The translations under genes and the position numbers were made by a program. A stretch of DNA of 23,486 bases, from the NCBI GenBank assembly GCA_964560325.1, contig CAZLLV010000553.1, positions 1 to 23,486 of the forward strand. The letters are read 5' to 3'. Positions 1 to 8,118 of the stretch are shown here, one piece after another; position 1 is the stretch's first letter; every line of letters starts with the position of its first letter. This DNA is from CAZLLV01 sp964560325 (lineage in GTDB: Bacteria; Acidobacteriota; Thermoanaerobaculia; Multivoradales; DATKCC01). The notes beneath the pieces were generated by a model. It saw nothing but the letters and a program-made list of their open reading frames with translations. It was not told the DNA's origin and ran no database searches.

Positions 1-78
1 GGGGGAGTCCGCCGGGCGGTCGCCTGAGAGGTGAGTCGCTGGTTGGAGCCACGGAAGTCGGGAAGAGAGGGGAAGACG

Positions 79-3000
79 ATGGTCCTGGACGCTCTTTCGC
101 GCTGGCCCTTGATTCGCCAGATCCGGGAAGGCAAGGACGGCAACGGCGCCGAGTCGATGAGCCCGCGCACTCGCGCGCTCGGCCCGCGCACGCACGGCTC
201 GGAGACGGCGCGCTCGATCTGCCCGTACTGCGCGGTCGGATGCGGCCAGCTCGTCCACCATCGAGACGGCGAGATCGTCGCCATCGAGGGCGACCCGGAG
301 TCGCCGATCTCTCGCGGCAAGCTCTGCCCGAAGGGGGCGGCGAGCCGGCAGCTCCTGTCGCACCCCGGGCGCCTCTCGAAGGTCCTGTACCGCGCCCCCT
401 ACGCCACCGAGTGGACCGAGATCGACCTCGAAGAGGCGATGGACCGCGTGGCCGACCGGGTCTGGCAGAGCCGCGAGCGCACCTTCGAGGAGGAGCGCGA
501 CGGCCGGGCGCTGATGCAGTGCTCCGGCATCGCCCACCTCGGCGGCGCCACGCTCGACAACGAAGAGAACTACCTGATCAAGAAGCTCTTCACGGCAGGC
601 CTGGGGATGACCCGCGTGTCGAACCAGGCCCGCATATGACATAGCTCCACGGTGCCCGGTCTGGGCACCTCCTACGGGCGCGGCGGCGCGACCACCGCCC
701 AGCAGGACCTCGCCAACGCCGACGCGATCCTGATCATGGGCTCGTCGATGGCCGAGAACCACCCGGTCGGCTTCCAGTGGGTGATGAAGGCGCGCGAGCG
801 TGGCGCGAAGGTGCTGCACGTCGACCCCCGCTTCACCCGCACCTCGGCGATGGCCGACCTCTGGGTGCCGCTGCGCGCCGGCACCGACATCGTCTTCCTC
901 GGCGCCCTCGTACGCCTGGCGATCGAGGAGAGGCACGTCTTCCATGAGTACGTCGCCGCGTACACCAACGCGCCGGTCGTCCTGCGCGACGACCTGGAGC
1001 TACCGGACGATCTCGACGGCTTCTTCTCCGGCTGGAACGCCGAAGAAGGAAAGTACGACCCGGAGAGCTGGTTTTACCGCGGTGCCGAGATCGAGGAGCG
1101 CGACGAGACGCTCGAGCACCCGCGCTGCGTCTTCCAGGTGCTCCGCCGCCACTACGCGCGCTACACGCCGGAGATGGTCGAGCGGGTCTGCGGCGTGCCG
1201 CGCGAGGCGTTCCTGGAGATCGCGGACGCCTTCCTCTCCGCCTCCGGGCCGGAGAAGACCGGCGCGGTCTGCTACGCGGTCGGCTGGACCCAGCACTCGA
1301 CCGGGGTGCAGATCATCCGCACCGCGGCGATCCTCCAGCTCCTCCTCGGCAACGTCGGCCGTCCCGGCGGCGGCGTGCTGGCGTTGCGCGGCCACGCCTC
1401 GATCCAGGGCTCGACCGACATCCCGACGCTCTACGACCTCCTGCCCGGCTACCTCGCGATGCCCTTCTTCGAGCAGGACGGAGGCAGCCTGGGTGAGTAC
1501 GCCGAGAAGCACCAGAGCGAGACCGGCTGGTGGCACGAGCTCCCGAAGTACGCGGTCAGCCTGCTCAAGGCGTACTACGGCGACCACGCGACCGGGGAGA
1601 ACGATTATGCCTTCGACCTCCTGCCGCGGGTGACCGGCGATCACTCGCACCAGGGCTACTGGCTCGAGATGGCGGACGGCGAGCTGGAGGGCCTCTTCGT
1701 GATCGGCCAGAACCCGGCGGTCGGCGCGCCCAACGCCCGCCTGGAGCGGAAGGCGCTCGCGCGGCTCGACTGGCTGGTGGTCCGCGACCTGGTGGAGACC
1801 GAGACCGCCTCCTTCTGGTACGACTCGCCGGAGGTCGAGAGCGGCGAGCTCGAGCCGCGGAAGATCGCGACCGAGGTCTTCCTCTTCCCGGCCGCCGGTC
1901 ACGCCGAGAAGGACGGCAGCTTCACCAACACCCAGCGCCTCCTCCAGTGGCACGAGAAGGCGGTCGAGCCCCCGGGCGATTGCCGGAGCGAGCCCTGGTT
2001 CGTCTACCACCTGGGGCGGCGGCTGAAGGAGCGGGCCGCGGGCGGCGTGCGGCGGCGCGACCGGCCGCTCCAGGCGCTCACCTGGGAGTACCCCCTGGAA
2101 GGCCCGACCGGCGAGCCGGACGTCGAAGAGGTGTTGCAGGAGATCAACGGCTGGAAGATCGGCGACGACGGCTCGCGCGAGCTGGTCTCCGGCTTCGAGG
2201 AGCTCGCGGCGGACGGCTCGACCGCCTGCGGCTGCTGGATCTACTCCGGCGTCTTCGCCGGCGGCGTCAACCGCGCCCGGAAGCGCGAGCCGGAGGGCGA
2301 GCTGGGGCACGGCTGGGGCTTCGCCTGGCCCTCCGACCGGCGCATCCTCTACAACCGCTGCTCGGCGCGCCCCGACGGCTCCCCCTGGAGCGAGGCGAAG
2401 AAGCTCGTCTGGTGGGACGCGGAGGAGGGGAAGTGGACCGGCCGCGACGTGCCCGACTTCTCGGAGGACAAGGCGCCCGACTACGAGCCGCCGGAGGGCG
2501 CGAAGGGCGACGACGCGCTCGGCGGAACGCGGCCGTTCATCATGCACCCCGACGGCGTCGGCTGGCTCTGGGTGCCGGCCGGGCTCGCGGACGGGCCGCT
2601 CCCGACCCACTACGAGCCGCTCGAGAGCCCGTTCGACAACGCGCTCTACGGCCAGCGGGCGAACCCGGCGGCGGCGAGCATGGAGCGGCCGGACAACCGC
2701 TTCGCCACGCCGGGCGATCCGCTCTACCCGCACGTGCTGACCACCTACCGGCTGACCGAGCACCACACGGCCGGCGGCATGACGCGGCCGCTCTCCCACC
2801 TCGCCGAGCTCCAGCCCGAGCTGTTCTGCGAGGTCTCGCCCGAGCTCGCCGGCGAGGCGGGGCTCGAGCACGGCGGCTGGGCGGTGCTCTCGACCCCGCG
2901 CGGCACGATCGAGGCGCGGGTGATGGTGACCGGCCGGATGCGCCCGCTCCGGGTCGACGGCGAGATCGTCCACCAGGTCGGCCTGCCCTACCACTGGGGC

Positions 3001-3180
3001 AGCAAGGGGCTGGTCACGGGCGACGTGGTCAACGACCTGGTCGCGATCTCCGAGGAGCCGAACGTGCGGATCATGGCGTCCAAGGGTCTCGTCTGCTCGA
3101 TCGCCCCTGGGCGACGACCGCGCAGACCGCGTGGCCGGCGGAGCGCCCGCGCCGAGCCGAGAAGGGAAGCCCGACCGTGA
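79..3180 (+). CDS. fdhA: Selenocysteine-containing formate dehydrogenase catalytic (alpha) subunit
   Basis: Molybdopterin oxidoreductase that oxidises formate to CO2 and passes electrons to the iron-sulfur subunit encoded next. The product is 1033 residues if the in-frame TGA at 637-639 is read as selenocysteine (residue 187). The N-terminal [4Fe-4S] motif is C48xxC51xxxC55 with C83 in a CPKG motif. The stretch around the TGA (NQARI-U-HSSTVPGLGTSYGRGG) matches the active site of FdnG-type enzymes, and both sides continue in one frame. A molybdopterin-dinucleotide-binding domain is visible near the C-terminus (HVLTTYRLTEHHTAGGMTR). ATG 79 is preferred over GTG 31 because GAGGGGAA precedes it. 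There is no twin-arginine signal, unlike E. coli FdnG, so a cytoplasm-facing enzyme is inferred. The stop overlaps the next start (GTGA), which indicates translational coupling. An automated caller would split this gene in two at the TGA. Confidence 0.96.
637..669 (+). promoter_or_regulatory. Selenocysteine TGA codon with bacterial SECIS hairpin
   Basis: The UGA codon at 637-639 is followed by a perfect 7-bp stem, GGTGCCC (651-657) with GGGCACC (663-669), enclosing the loop GGTCT (658-662). The loop starts 19 nt after the UGA. This is the same loop sequence and spacing as I recall for the E. coli fdhF SECIS element, which SelB binds. The bulged U of the E. coli element is not evident because the corresponding U pairs with A here. 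The motif lies inside the coding sequence and encodes the conserved STVPGLGT segment. Confidence 0.9.
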
Positions 3181-3959
3181 CGACCACCGCGTTCCTGACC
3201 GACTCGACCCTCTGCATCGGCTGCAAGGCGTGCGAGGTGGCGTGCAAGGAGTGGAACGAGGTGCCGGCGGACGGCTTCCTCTTCCGCGGCCTCTCGTACG
3301 ACAACACCGGCTCCCTCGGCGCCTCGACCTGGCGGCACGTCAAGTTCGTGGAGACCGAGCCGGAGATCGGGTGCGGCGGCAATGACCCCGATCTCCTCTC
3401 CTGGCAGTTCTCATCCGACGTCTGTAAGCACTGCGGCGTCGCCGGGTGCCTCGAGTCCTGCCCGACCGGCGCCATCGTCCGCACCGAGTACGGCGGTGTC
3501 TTCGTGCAGCCCGACGTCTGCAACGGTTGCGGCTACTGCGTCGTCGGCTGCCCGTTCGGCGTGCTCGACAAGCGGCCGGACGACGGGCGGGTCTTCAAGT
3601 GCACCTTCTGCTACGACCGGCAGAAGGGCGGCCTCGAGCCGGCCTGCGCCTCGGTCTGCCCGACCGGCTCGATCCTCTTCGGCGAGCTGGGCGAGATGCG
3701 CCGGCGCGCCGCCGAGCGGGTCGGCGAGCTCCACGCCCGCGGCATGGACGACGCGATCGTCTGGGACCCGCTCGACACCAGCGTCGAGGGCGTCCATGCG
3801 CTCCACGTGGTGCGCGGCGACCCGCGCGCCTACAACCTGCCGCCGGCGCCGGAGGCGCCGACCGTCTACCTGGCGGACGGCTGGCGCTCGGCCGGGATCG
3901 CCGCGGTCGGGCTGGCGGTCGTCTCGGCGCTGTCGTTCCTCTGGGTAGGAGCCGAATGA
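3177..3959 (+). CDS. fdhB: Formate dehydrogenase iron-sulfur (beta) subunit
   Basis: A 260-residue four-cluster ferredoxin-like electron-transfer subunit that would carry electrons from the formate-oxidising subunit to the membrane subunit. Four cysteine groups are visible: CIGCKACEVAC near residue 13, CKHCGVAGCLESC near 83, CNGCGYCVVGC near 115, and CTFC with a later CASVC near 142-161. A hydrophobic C-terminal segment at about 237-256 (AGIAAVGLAVVSALSFLWV) is a single membrane anchor, as in FdnH/FdoH. The GTG start at 3177 overlaps the upstream TGA, and the homology begins right there (TAFLTDSTLCIGC). It overlaps the following gene by ATGA, so the three genes form one coupled operon. Confidence 0.95.
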   Translation: MTTTAFLTDSTLCIGCKACEVACKEWNEVPADGFLFRGLSYDNTGSLGASTWRHVKFVETEPEIGCGGNDPDLLSWQFSSDVCKHCGVAGCLESCPTGAIVRTEYGGVFVQPDVCNGCGYCVVGCPFGVLDKRPDDGRVFKCTFCYDRQKGGLEPACASVCPTGSILFGELGEMRRRAAERVGELHARGMDDAIVWDPLDTSVEGVHALHVVRGDPRAYNLPPAPEAPTVYLADGWRSAGIAAVGLAVVSALSFLWVGAE

Positions 3960-5017
3960 GCGAGCGCGATCCGAAGCTCGAAGCGGAGCTCGAGGCGCGG
4001 CTAGACGAGATCCGGCGCGAGGCGGCCGCGGTCGAGCGCGGCGCGCATCCGAGCGGCGAGGGTGGCGAGGTGCGGGGGGCCGGAGTGCGGCCGGCGGGCT
4101 CGCCCTTTCCGCGGGTCGAGCAGGACGATCCCGCTCATCCCGCCGCGGGCTACTACGGCCTGCCGCTCCTGAAGCGCCCGGTCTGGACCTGGGAGGTGCC
4201 GGTCTACTTCTTCACCGGCGGCGCCGCGGGCGCGGCGGCGGTGATCGCGGCGGTGGCGCGGGCGGCGGGCGCCCCCGACCTCGCCCGTGACGCGCGCTGG
4301 GTGGCCGCGGTCGGCGGCGCGGTCTCGCCCGCGCTCCTGGTCAGCGACCTCGGCCGGCCCGAGCGCTTCTTGCACATGCTCCGGGTCTTCAAGCCGCAGA
4401 GCGCCATGTCGGTCGGCGCCTGGACGCTGGTCGCGTTCTCCACCGCGGCCGGGGCGCGCGCCTTCGCGGACCTCGTCGGGAGCCGGAACGGCGACGGCCC
4501 GGACCCAGATCGGACCCCGCTCCCGGTGCGGGTGATCGAGAACGCCTCCGAGGTGCTGGCGGCGGCGACCGGCACGGTGATGGCCTCCTACACCGGCGTG
4601 CTGGTCGGCGCGACCGCGATCCCGGTCTGGAACCGGAGCGTCGAGGTCCTGCCGATCCACTTCGCGGCCTCGGGCCTCGCGAGCGCCGTCGCGCTGCTCG
4701 AGCTGCGCGGCCACCGGCACCGGGCGCTCCAGGCGCTCGGGATCGCCGCGGCGGCGGTCGAGACGGCGGTGGGGGCGGTGCACGAGACGAGCGCGGAGCG
4801 GGTCTACGAGCCGCTGAAGCGAGGGCAAAGCGGCGCCATCGTCCGCACGGGCGGCGTGCTCTCCGGCCCGGTGCCGCTCCTCCTGCGCCTCATGGGCGCC
4901 CGCAAGGCGGCGGCGGTCTCTTCGCTCGTCGGCTCGCTGCTGACGCGCTTCGGCTGGATCGAGGCGGGGAAGGCCTCGGCCGACGATCCGACGGCCCCGC
5001 TCGGGCTCGACCGCTGA
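3956..5017 (+). CDS. nrfD: NrfD-type membrane subunit of formate dehydrogenase (quinone-reactive)
   Basis: A 353-residue polytopic membrane protein of the NrfD/PsrC polysulfide-reductase family. It probably delivers electrons from the iron-sulfur subunit to the quinone pool in place of a cytochrome b gamma subunit. A charged N-terminal extension (residues 1-70) with a YYGLPLLKRPVWTWEVPVYFF motif precedes about eight hydrophobic segments (approximately 83-103, 115-131, 152-172, 200-224, 231-250, 257-275, 295-313 and 318-335). The motif SDLGRPERFLHMLRVFKPQSAMSVGAW (about 130-156), with its conserved DLGRP and KP..SPMS-like elements, is diagnostic of the family. The ATG at 3956 overlaps the preceding stop. 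No fdhD or fdhE maturation gene follows inside the window. Confidence 0.92.
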   Translation: MSERDPKLEAELEARLDEIRREAAAVERGAHPSGEGGEVRGAGVRPAGSPFPRVEQDDPAHPAAGYYGLPLLKRPVWTWEVPVYFFTGGAAGAAAVIAAVARAAGAPDLARDARWVAAVGGAVSPALLVSDLGRPERFLHMLRVFKPQSAMSVGAWTLVAFSTAAGARAFADLVGSRNGDGPDPDRTPLPVRVIENASEVLAAATGTVMASYTGVLVGATAIPVWNRSVEVLPIHFAASGLASAVALLELRGHRHRALQALGIAAAAVETAVGAVHETSAERVYEPLKRGQSGAIVRTGGVLSGPVPLLLRLMGARKAAAVSSLVGSLLTRFGWIEAGKASADDPTAPLGLDR

Positions 5018-5112
5018 CCCGGCGGGGTCCGAGGCACTCCCCGAAGTCTTTACAAGTCGCGCGTTCGATCCTGCACGGGCCGCACCCCCCGGACCCCTTC
5101 GCGGGGCGCGGA

Positions 5113-5141
5113 ACCGGTCCGCTCCCCGGGGCCGGGCCGGT
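5113..5141 (+). terminator. GC-rich hairpin after the formate dehydrogenase operon
   Basis: ACCGGTCCG (5113-5121) pairs with CGGGCCGGT (5133-5141) as a 9-bp stem with one G-U pair. The 11-nt loop contains CCCCGGGG. A smaller CCCC/GGGG hairpin lies just upstream at 5094-5106. There is no T-run, so a Rho-independent terminator is only a possibility. The hairpin ends one base before the sigma-54-like -24 element, so it may instead help insulate the downstream gene. Confidence 0.4.
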
Positions 5142-5157
5142 CGGCACGACCTTTGCG
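5141..5157 (+). promoter_or_regulatory. Sigma-54 (RpoN) type -24/-12 promoter of the DUF892 gene
   Basis: The sequence TCGGCACGACCTTTGCG aligns with the RpoN consensus TTGGCACGRNNNTTGCW, missing only two positions. The GG at 5143-5144 and GC at 5155-5156 are exactly 10 bases apart, as the sigma factor requires. Predicted transcription start is about 5168, leaving a ~75-nt leader before the DUF892 start. No enhancer-binding protein gene is in the window. Confidence 0.6.
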
Positions 5158-5243
5158 CTATACCCCGGTCGAAGCCAAGCCCGACCGCGGCCTCCGGCCC
5201 CGGCGGGATCCTTTGAAGTCTCATCTTTTCCAGGAGGTATGGA

Positions 5244-5756
5244 ATGTTTGGCAAGATCAAGTTGGAGAACCTCGAGAAGCTGTACGTCGACGAGCTGAAG
5301 GACGCGTACGACTTCGAGCACCAGATCCTCGACGCCCTTCCGAAGATGGAGGAAGCGGCGGTGTCGCCGCAGCTCAAGGAAGCCTTCCGCGAGCACCGCG
5401 AGCAGACGCGGGGTCAGGTCAAGCGCCTCGAGCAGGTGTTCAACATGCTGGGCCGCGACGCGGACCGCAAGACCTGCAAGGGCATGAAGGGCCTGATCGA
5501 CGAAGGCGAGGAGTACATCAAGGCGAAGGGTGACGACGCCACGATCGACGCCGCTCTGGTCTCCGCCGCGCAGCGCGTGGAGCACTACGAGATGGCGGTC
5601 TACGGGACGCTGCGGACCTTCGCCCGGGCGCTCGGCCACACCGAGCAGGCGAACCTGCTGCAGCAGACCCTCGACGAAGAGTCGAAGACCGACGAGAAGC
5701 TGACGCGACTCGCCGAGAGCGGCATCAACGTCGAGGCGACGGTCCCCGCCGAGTAG
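5244..5756 (+). CDS. DUF892 (YciE/YciF-like) ferritin-like protein
   Basis: A 170-residue, almost entirely helical protein of the DUF892/YciF family. Members adopt a ferritin-like four-helix fold and are often tied to stress responses; the biochemical role is not established. The family pattern is visible in LEKLYVDELKDAYDFEHQILDALPKM (about 10-35), LKEAFREHREQTRGQVKRLEQVF (about 43-65), AAQRVEHYEMAVYGTLRTFARALGH (about 113-137) and LLQQTLDEESKTDEKLTRLAE (about 142-162). The Glu and His residues in these helices are the likely metal ligands. A near-perfect Shine-Dalgarno AGGAGGT at 5231-5237 fixes the ATG. It lies alone behind a sigma-54-like promoter and converges on the small Rho_N gene. 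Confidence 0.93.
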   Translation: MFGKIKLENLEKLYVDELKDAYDFEHQILDALPKMEEAAVSPQLKEAFREHREQTRGQVKRLEQVFNMLGRDADRKTCKGMKGLIDEGEEYIKAKGDDATIDAALVSAAQRVEHYEMAVYGTLRTFARALGHTEQANLLQQTLDEESKTDEKLTRLAESGINVEATVPAE

Positions 5757-5795
5757 CGACCGACCCCGGGGCTCCGGCCCCGGTTCCGAAGAACG

Positions 5796-5830
5796 ACGAA
5801 CGCCCGGCCGACGATCGGCCGGGCGTTCGT
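5796..5830. terminator. Bidirectional terminator-like inverted repeat
   Basis: A perfect 16-bp inverted repeat, ACGAACGCCCGGCCGA (5796-5811) and TCGGCCGGGCGTTCGT (5815-5830), separated by CGA. It sits 40 bases after the DUF892 stop and 40 bases from the stop of the convergent Rho_N gene, so it can terminate both. No poly-T tract follows on either strand, which is common in high-GC genomes. Confidence 0.8.
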
Positions 5831-5869
5831 GTAGATGGGCCAGCGGCCGGTGCCCGCTGACTCAAGCTC

Positions 5870-6178
5870 CTAGCTCGCCTTGCGGATCGCGCGGACGAGC
5901 TCGTCCTTGTCCATGTCGCTCCGGCCCTCGATGTCGAGGTCCTTGGCGCGGTTGTAGAGCTCGTCCTTCGTACGGTCCTCCAGGGACTTGTTCGGGTTGC
6001 CGGTCCCGGAGGTGGTCTTCTGGCCGCTCTTCGTGCGGCCCTCCTCTCGGCGCTGCTTGTTCACCGTACGGGCGGCGATCTCCTCGGCGCGGTCGGTCGA
6101 CTTGCCCTGGTCCTTCTGGGAATCCTTGATGTGCTCGTACTGGCGTTCGTCCTTGTCGCTCCAGGCCTTCTGTGGCAT
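5870..6178 (-). CDS. Small Rho_N-domain protein
   Basis: A 102-residue very hydrophilic protein. The N-terminal half (AWSDKDERQYEHIKDSQ...RAEEIAARTVNKQRREEGR) resembles a group of small proteins often annotated as plasmid stabilisation proteins. The C-terminal part, about 67-101 (LEDRTKDELYNRAKDLDIEGRSDMDKDELVRAIRKA), looks like a Rho termination factor N-terminal (Rho_N/SAP-like) helix-loop-helix that binds nucleic acid in other proteins. The ATG at 6178 is chosen because AAAGGAGT precedes it at normal spacing; an upstream in-frame ATG at 6256 lacks this. It converges on the DUF892 gene, and a stress-linked role is only an inference from that neighbour. Confidence 0.85.
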   Translation of the reverse strand: MPQKAWSDKDERQYEHIKDSQKDQGKSTDRAEEIAARTVNKQRREEGRTKSGQKTTSGTGNPNKSLEDRTKDELYNRAKDLDIEGRSDMDKDELVRAIRKAS

Positions 6179-6222
6179 GTCGAAACTCCTTTCATCGCAT
6201 GAAAACGTAGTGTTCGATGTCC

Positions 6223-6241
6223 CCCATGGGGCAGAGCCCCG
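6223..6241 (-). promoter_or_regulatory. Overlapping alternative hairpins upstream of the Rho_N gene
   Basis: Read on the minus strand, GCCCC (6233-6229) can pair either with the preceding GGGGC (6241-6237, loop TCT) or with the following GGGG (6226-6223, forming CCCCATGGGG). The two structures exclude each other. The element lies between the oxidoreductase stop and the Rho_N start and could be a weak terminator of the first gene or a leader structure of the second. Confidence 0.3.
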
Positions 6242-6284
6242 CGACCACTGAACCATTCAAGATTCGTACGAGGCCGGTGTCGAT

Positions 6285-7505
6285 TCACGCCTCGAGGGGC
6301 CCCGTGCCGCGGAGCGCGTCCGTGCCGATCCGCCGGCGGGCGCGGATCAGCCGCTGGGCGGCCTCGCGCTCCTCGTCCGGGCGGTCCATGACGAAGGCGG
6401 CGACCGGCGTGCCGTCGTCGAGCCACCACGCGGAGTAGGAGCCGTCCTCGATGCCGCCACGGATCACCACTTCGCTCCCTCGCGAAGGGTCGCCCCAGAG
6501 CTCCCACGACAGGTCGAAGGCGTCGGAGAAGAAGTAGGGGAGGTGGTCGAAGGTCTCGCCCGCCCCCGGGCCGGCGAGGAGGTTCCTCCCGGCGAGCTTG
6601 CCCTGCTCGACCGCGTTGTCCCAGTGCTCGACCCGGCGGTGGGTGTCGAAGACGAGATCGTGGTAGCGGGCCACGTCGCCCGCCGCCCAGACGCCTTCGA
6701 CGCCGGTGGCCAACCGCGCGTCGACCACCACGCCGTCGTCGAGCGCGATGTCGGTGCCGCGGAAGAGCTCGGTGGCGGGCGCGACGCCGATCCCGATCAC
6801 CACCAGGTCGGCGTCGAGCCGGTCGCCGGCCGCCTGCACCGCGCTCACCCGGCCGTTCCCGACGAAGCGGGCGACCTCGGAGTTCGGGCGCAGGGTCACC
6901 CCGTGCTCGCGGTAGACGCTCTCGTAGTGGCGCGACATCTCGGGGGTGAAGAGACCCTGGAGGAGGCGCTGGCCGCGGTAGATGAGCGTCACGTCGAGGC
7001 CGTCCTCGGCGAGCACGGCGGCGACCTCGGTGCCGATGAAGCCGGCGCCGACCACGACCGCCTTCATCCCCTCCTCGGCCTGGGAGCGGATGGCGCGCGA
7101 GTGGTCGAGCGAGCGCAGCAGGTGGATTCCTTCGAGTTCGGTGCCCGGCACCTCGAGCGGGCGTGGGAAGGCGCCGGTGGCGATCAGCAGGCGCTCGAAG
7201 CCGATCTCGCCGCCGGTTCCGGTGCGAACCTTGCGGCCGCCGAGGTCGACGGCTTCGACGCGGGTGTGCAGGCGCAGGTCGATGCCGTGGTCGTCGTAGA
7301 AGCCGCGGTCGTTGATCAGGATCTCGTCGGCCTCGTCCTCGCCGGCGAGGAAGCCTTTGGAGAGCGGGGGGCGGTGGTAGGGGGGCGTGTCGTCGGCGGA
7401 GAGGATGGTCAGCTCGCCGGGGGCGAGGCCGTTCTCGGTCATCTCTTTCGCCGCGAACCCGGCGACCATGCCGCCGCCGAGGATGAGGTACTTACTCTGT
7501 TTCAA
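6285..7505 (-). CDS. FAD-dependent NAD(P)H ferredoxin-reductase-type oxidoreductase
   Basis: A 406-residue pyridine-nucleotide-disulfide-type flavoprotein of the ferredoxin reductase/AIFM3-like group. It most likely moves electrons from NAD(P)H to a ferredoxin, Rieske protein or other acceptor. FAD-binding elements are the N-terminal LILGGGMVAGFAA (residues 7-19), RPPLSK (45-50), ATGAFPRP (109-116) and VWAAGDVA (272-279). A second Rossmann motif, VVVGAGFIGTEVAAVLAE (150-167), binds NAD(P)H. The C-terminus from about 323 (PYFFSDAFDLSWELWG) is a reductase_C domain. No CxxC redox pair is present. The start is a TTG at 7505 with a perfect AGGAGG six bases upstream (7512-7517); upstream residues in the frame are low-complexity and non-homologous. 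Confidence 0.92.
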   Translation of the reverse strand: MKQSKYLILGGGMVAGFAAKEMTENGLAPGELTILSADDTPPYHRPPLSKGFLAGEDEADEILINDRGFYDDHGIDLRLHTRVEAVDLGGRKVRTGTGGEIGFERLLIATGAFPRPLEVPGTELEGIHLLRSLDHSRAIRSQAEEGMKAVVVGAGFIGTEVAAVLAEDGLDVTLIYRGQRLLQGLFTPEMSRHYESVYREHGVTLRPNSEVARFVGNGRVSAVQAAGDRLDADLVVIGIGVAPATELFRGTDIALDDGVVVDARLATGVEGVWAAGDVARYHDLVFDTHRRVEHWDNAVEQGKLAGRNLLAGPGAGETFDHLPYFFSDAFDLSWELWGDPSRGSEVVIRGGIEDGSYSAWWLDDGTPVAAFVMDRPDEEREAAQRLIRARRRIGTDALRGTGPLEA

Positions 7506-7556
7506 GGGGTGCCTCCTGAGGGTGCTTTGCGGGTGCTGAGGGCTGGGGATGACGGG

Positions 7557-7571
7557 TGCAAGATGACTGCC
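7557..7571 (-). promoter_or_regulatory. Candidate sigma-54 promoter of the oxidoreductase
   Basis: On the minus strand GGCAGTCATCTTGCA reads as GGCA-N7-TTGCA with GG and GC exactly 10 bases apart, fitting the -24/-12 core of RpoN promoters. The CG after GGCA and the T before it do not match. Predicted start is about 7546, giving a ~40-nt leader that contains the AGGAGG ribosome-binding site. Confidence 0.45.
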
Positions 7572-7590
7572 GCGGGCCTTCTCTCCCGCC

Positions 7591-7845
7591 GGGCCGGAGC
7601 CAGGGGCTCCCGCCCGGGCGTCGGCTCCCGGGCCCGCATTTGGCGGGCGTGCGGTTCGAGTGGGCTTGCCCGGCTGCCGCGTTCGGTGCACTGCGAGCGC
7701 CGCGACCCTGGTCGGGGTGTTCCGAGCGGTTGGTCGCCTCTTGCACTTCGGCCGCTGGTGGCTTCGGTCGGCGTTTGTCTGCCCGGGCGCGGCAGGGTGG
7801 GCTCGTCCGCCGAGCGACCCGGTTCGGGACCCCTGGCTCCGGCCC
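7591..7845. repeat. 255-bp segment bounded by 16-bp perfect inverted repeats
   Basis: GGGCCGGAGCCAGGGG at 7591-7606 is repeated in reverse complement at 7830-7845. After a one-base bulge the match continues inward for TCCCG, then becomes imperfect. No coding frame of quality lies inside. It resembles a MITE-like or structured non-coding element, but no target-site duplication is visible at the edges. The left repeat is itself part of a short hairpin (GGAGCC-AGG-GGCTCC). Confidence 0.5.
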
Positions 7846-8118
7846 TTCCCCCCTCCCCGTCCTCTTCGGCGTGAAGAACTCCCACGCTCACCCATGGTGG
7901 TGGATCGAGGGTGTTCTCTTCCTCCTCTCCCTGACTCGGCGCGGGTGTTCGCTCGGCGAAGAAGACGTAATGCCTGGTTTGCCTAACCCCCACACACACG
8001 ACGGCAACGACGGTGACGGCGAGCGGGCGGGGCGGGGTCCCCTCCGCCGGGCGTTGAGCGGCCGGCCGCTTTCGGGCGGTGCGGCGTGCACTGACCTTCC
8101 GCGCCGGACGCGAATCGA

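Noticed and set aside
1000..2994. Long minus-strand open frame opposite the formate dehydrogenase gene
   Set aside because: It is the antisense shadow of a conserved gene in GC-rich DNA; the translation is low-complexity Arg/Leu/Val-rich without family motifs.
79..3180. Broken (pseudogene) formate dehydrogenase interrupted by a nonsense codon
   Set aside because: The stop is a TGA exactly at the known selenocysteine site, the frame is unchanged on both sides and a SECIS hairpin follows.
5058..5085. tRNA fragment suggested by GTTCGATCC-like T-loop sequence
   Set aside because: The flanking bases cannot form a T-stem, and no acceptor, D or anticodon arms are present upstream.
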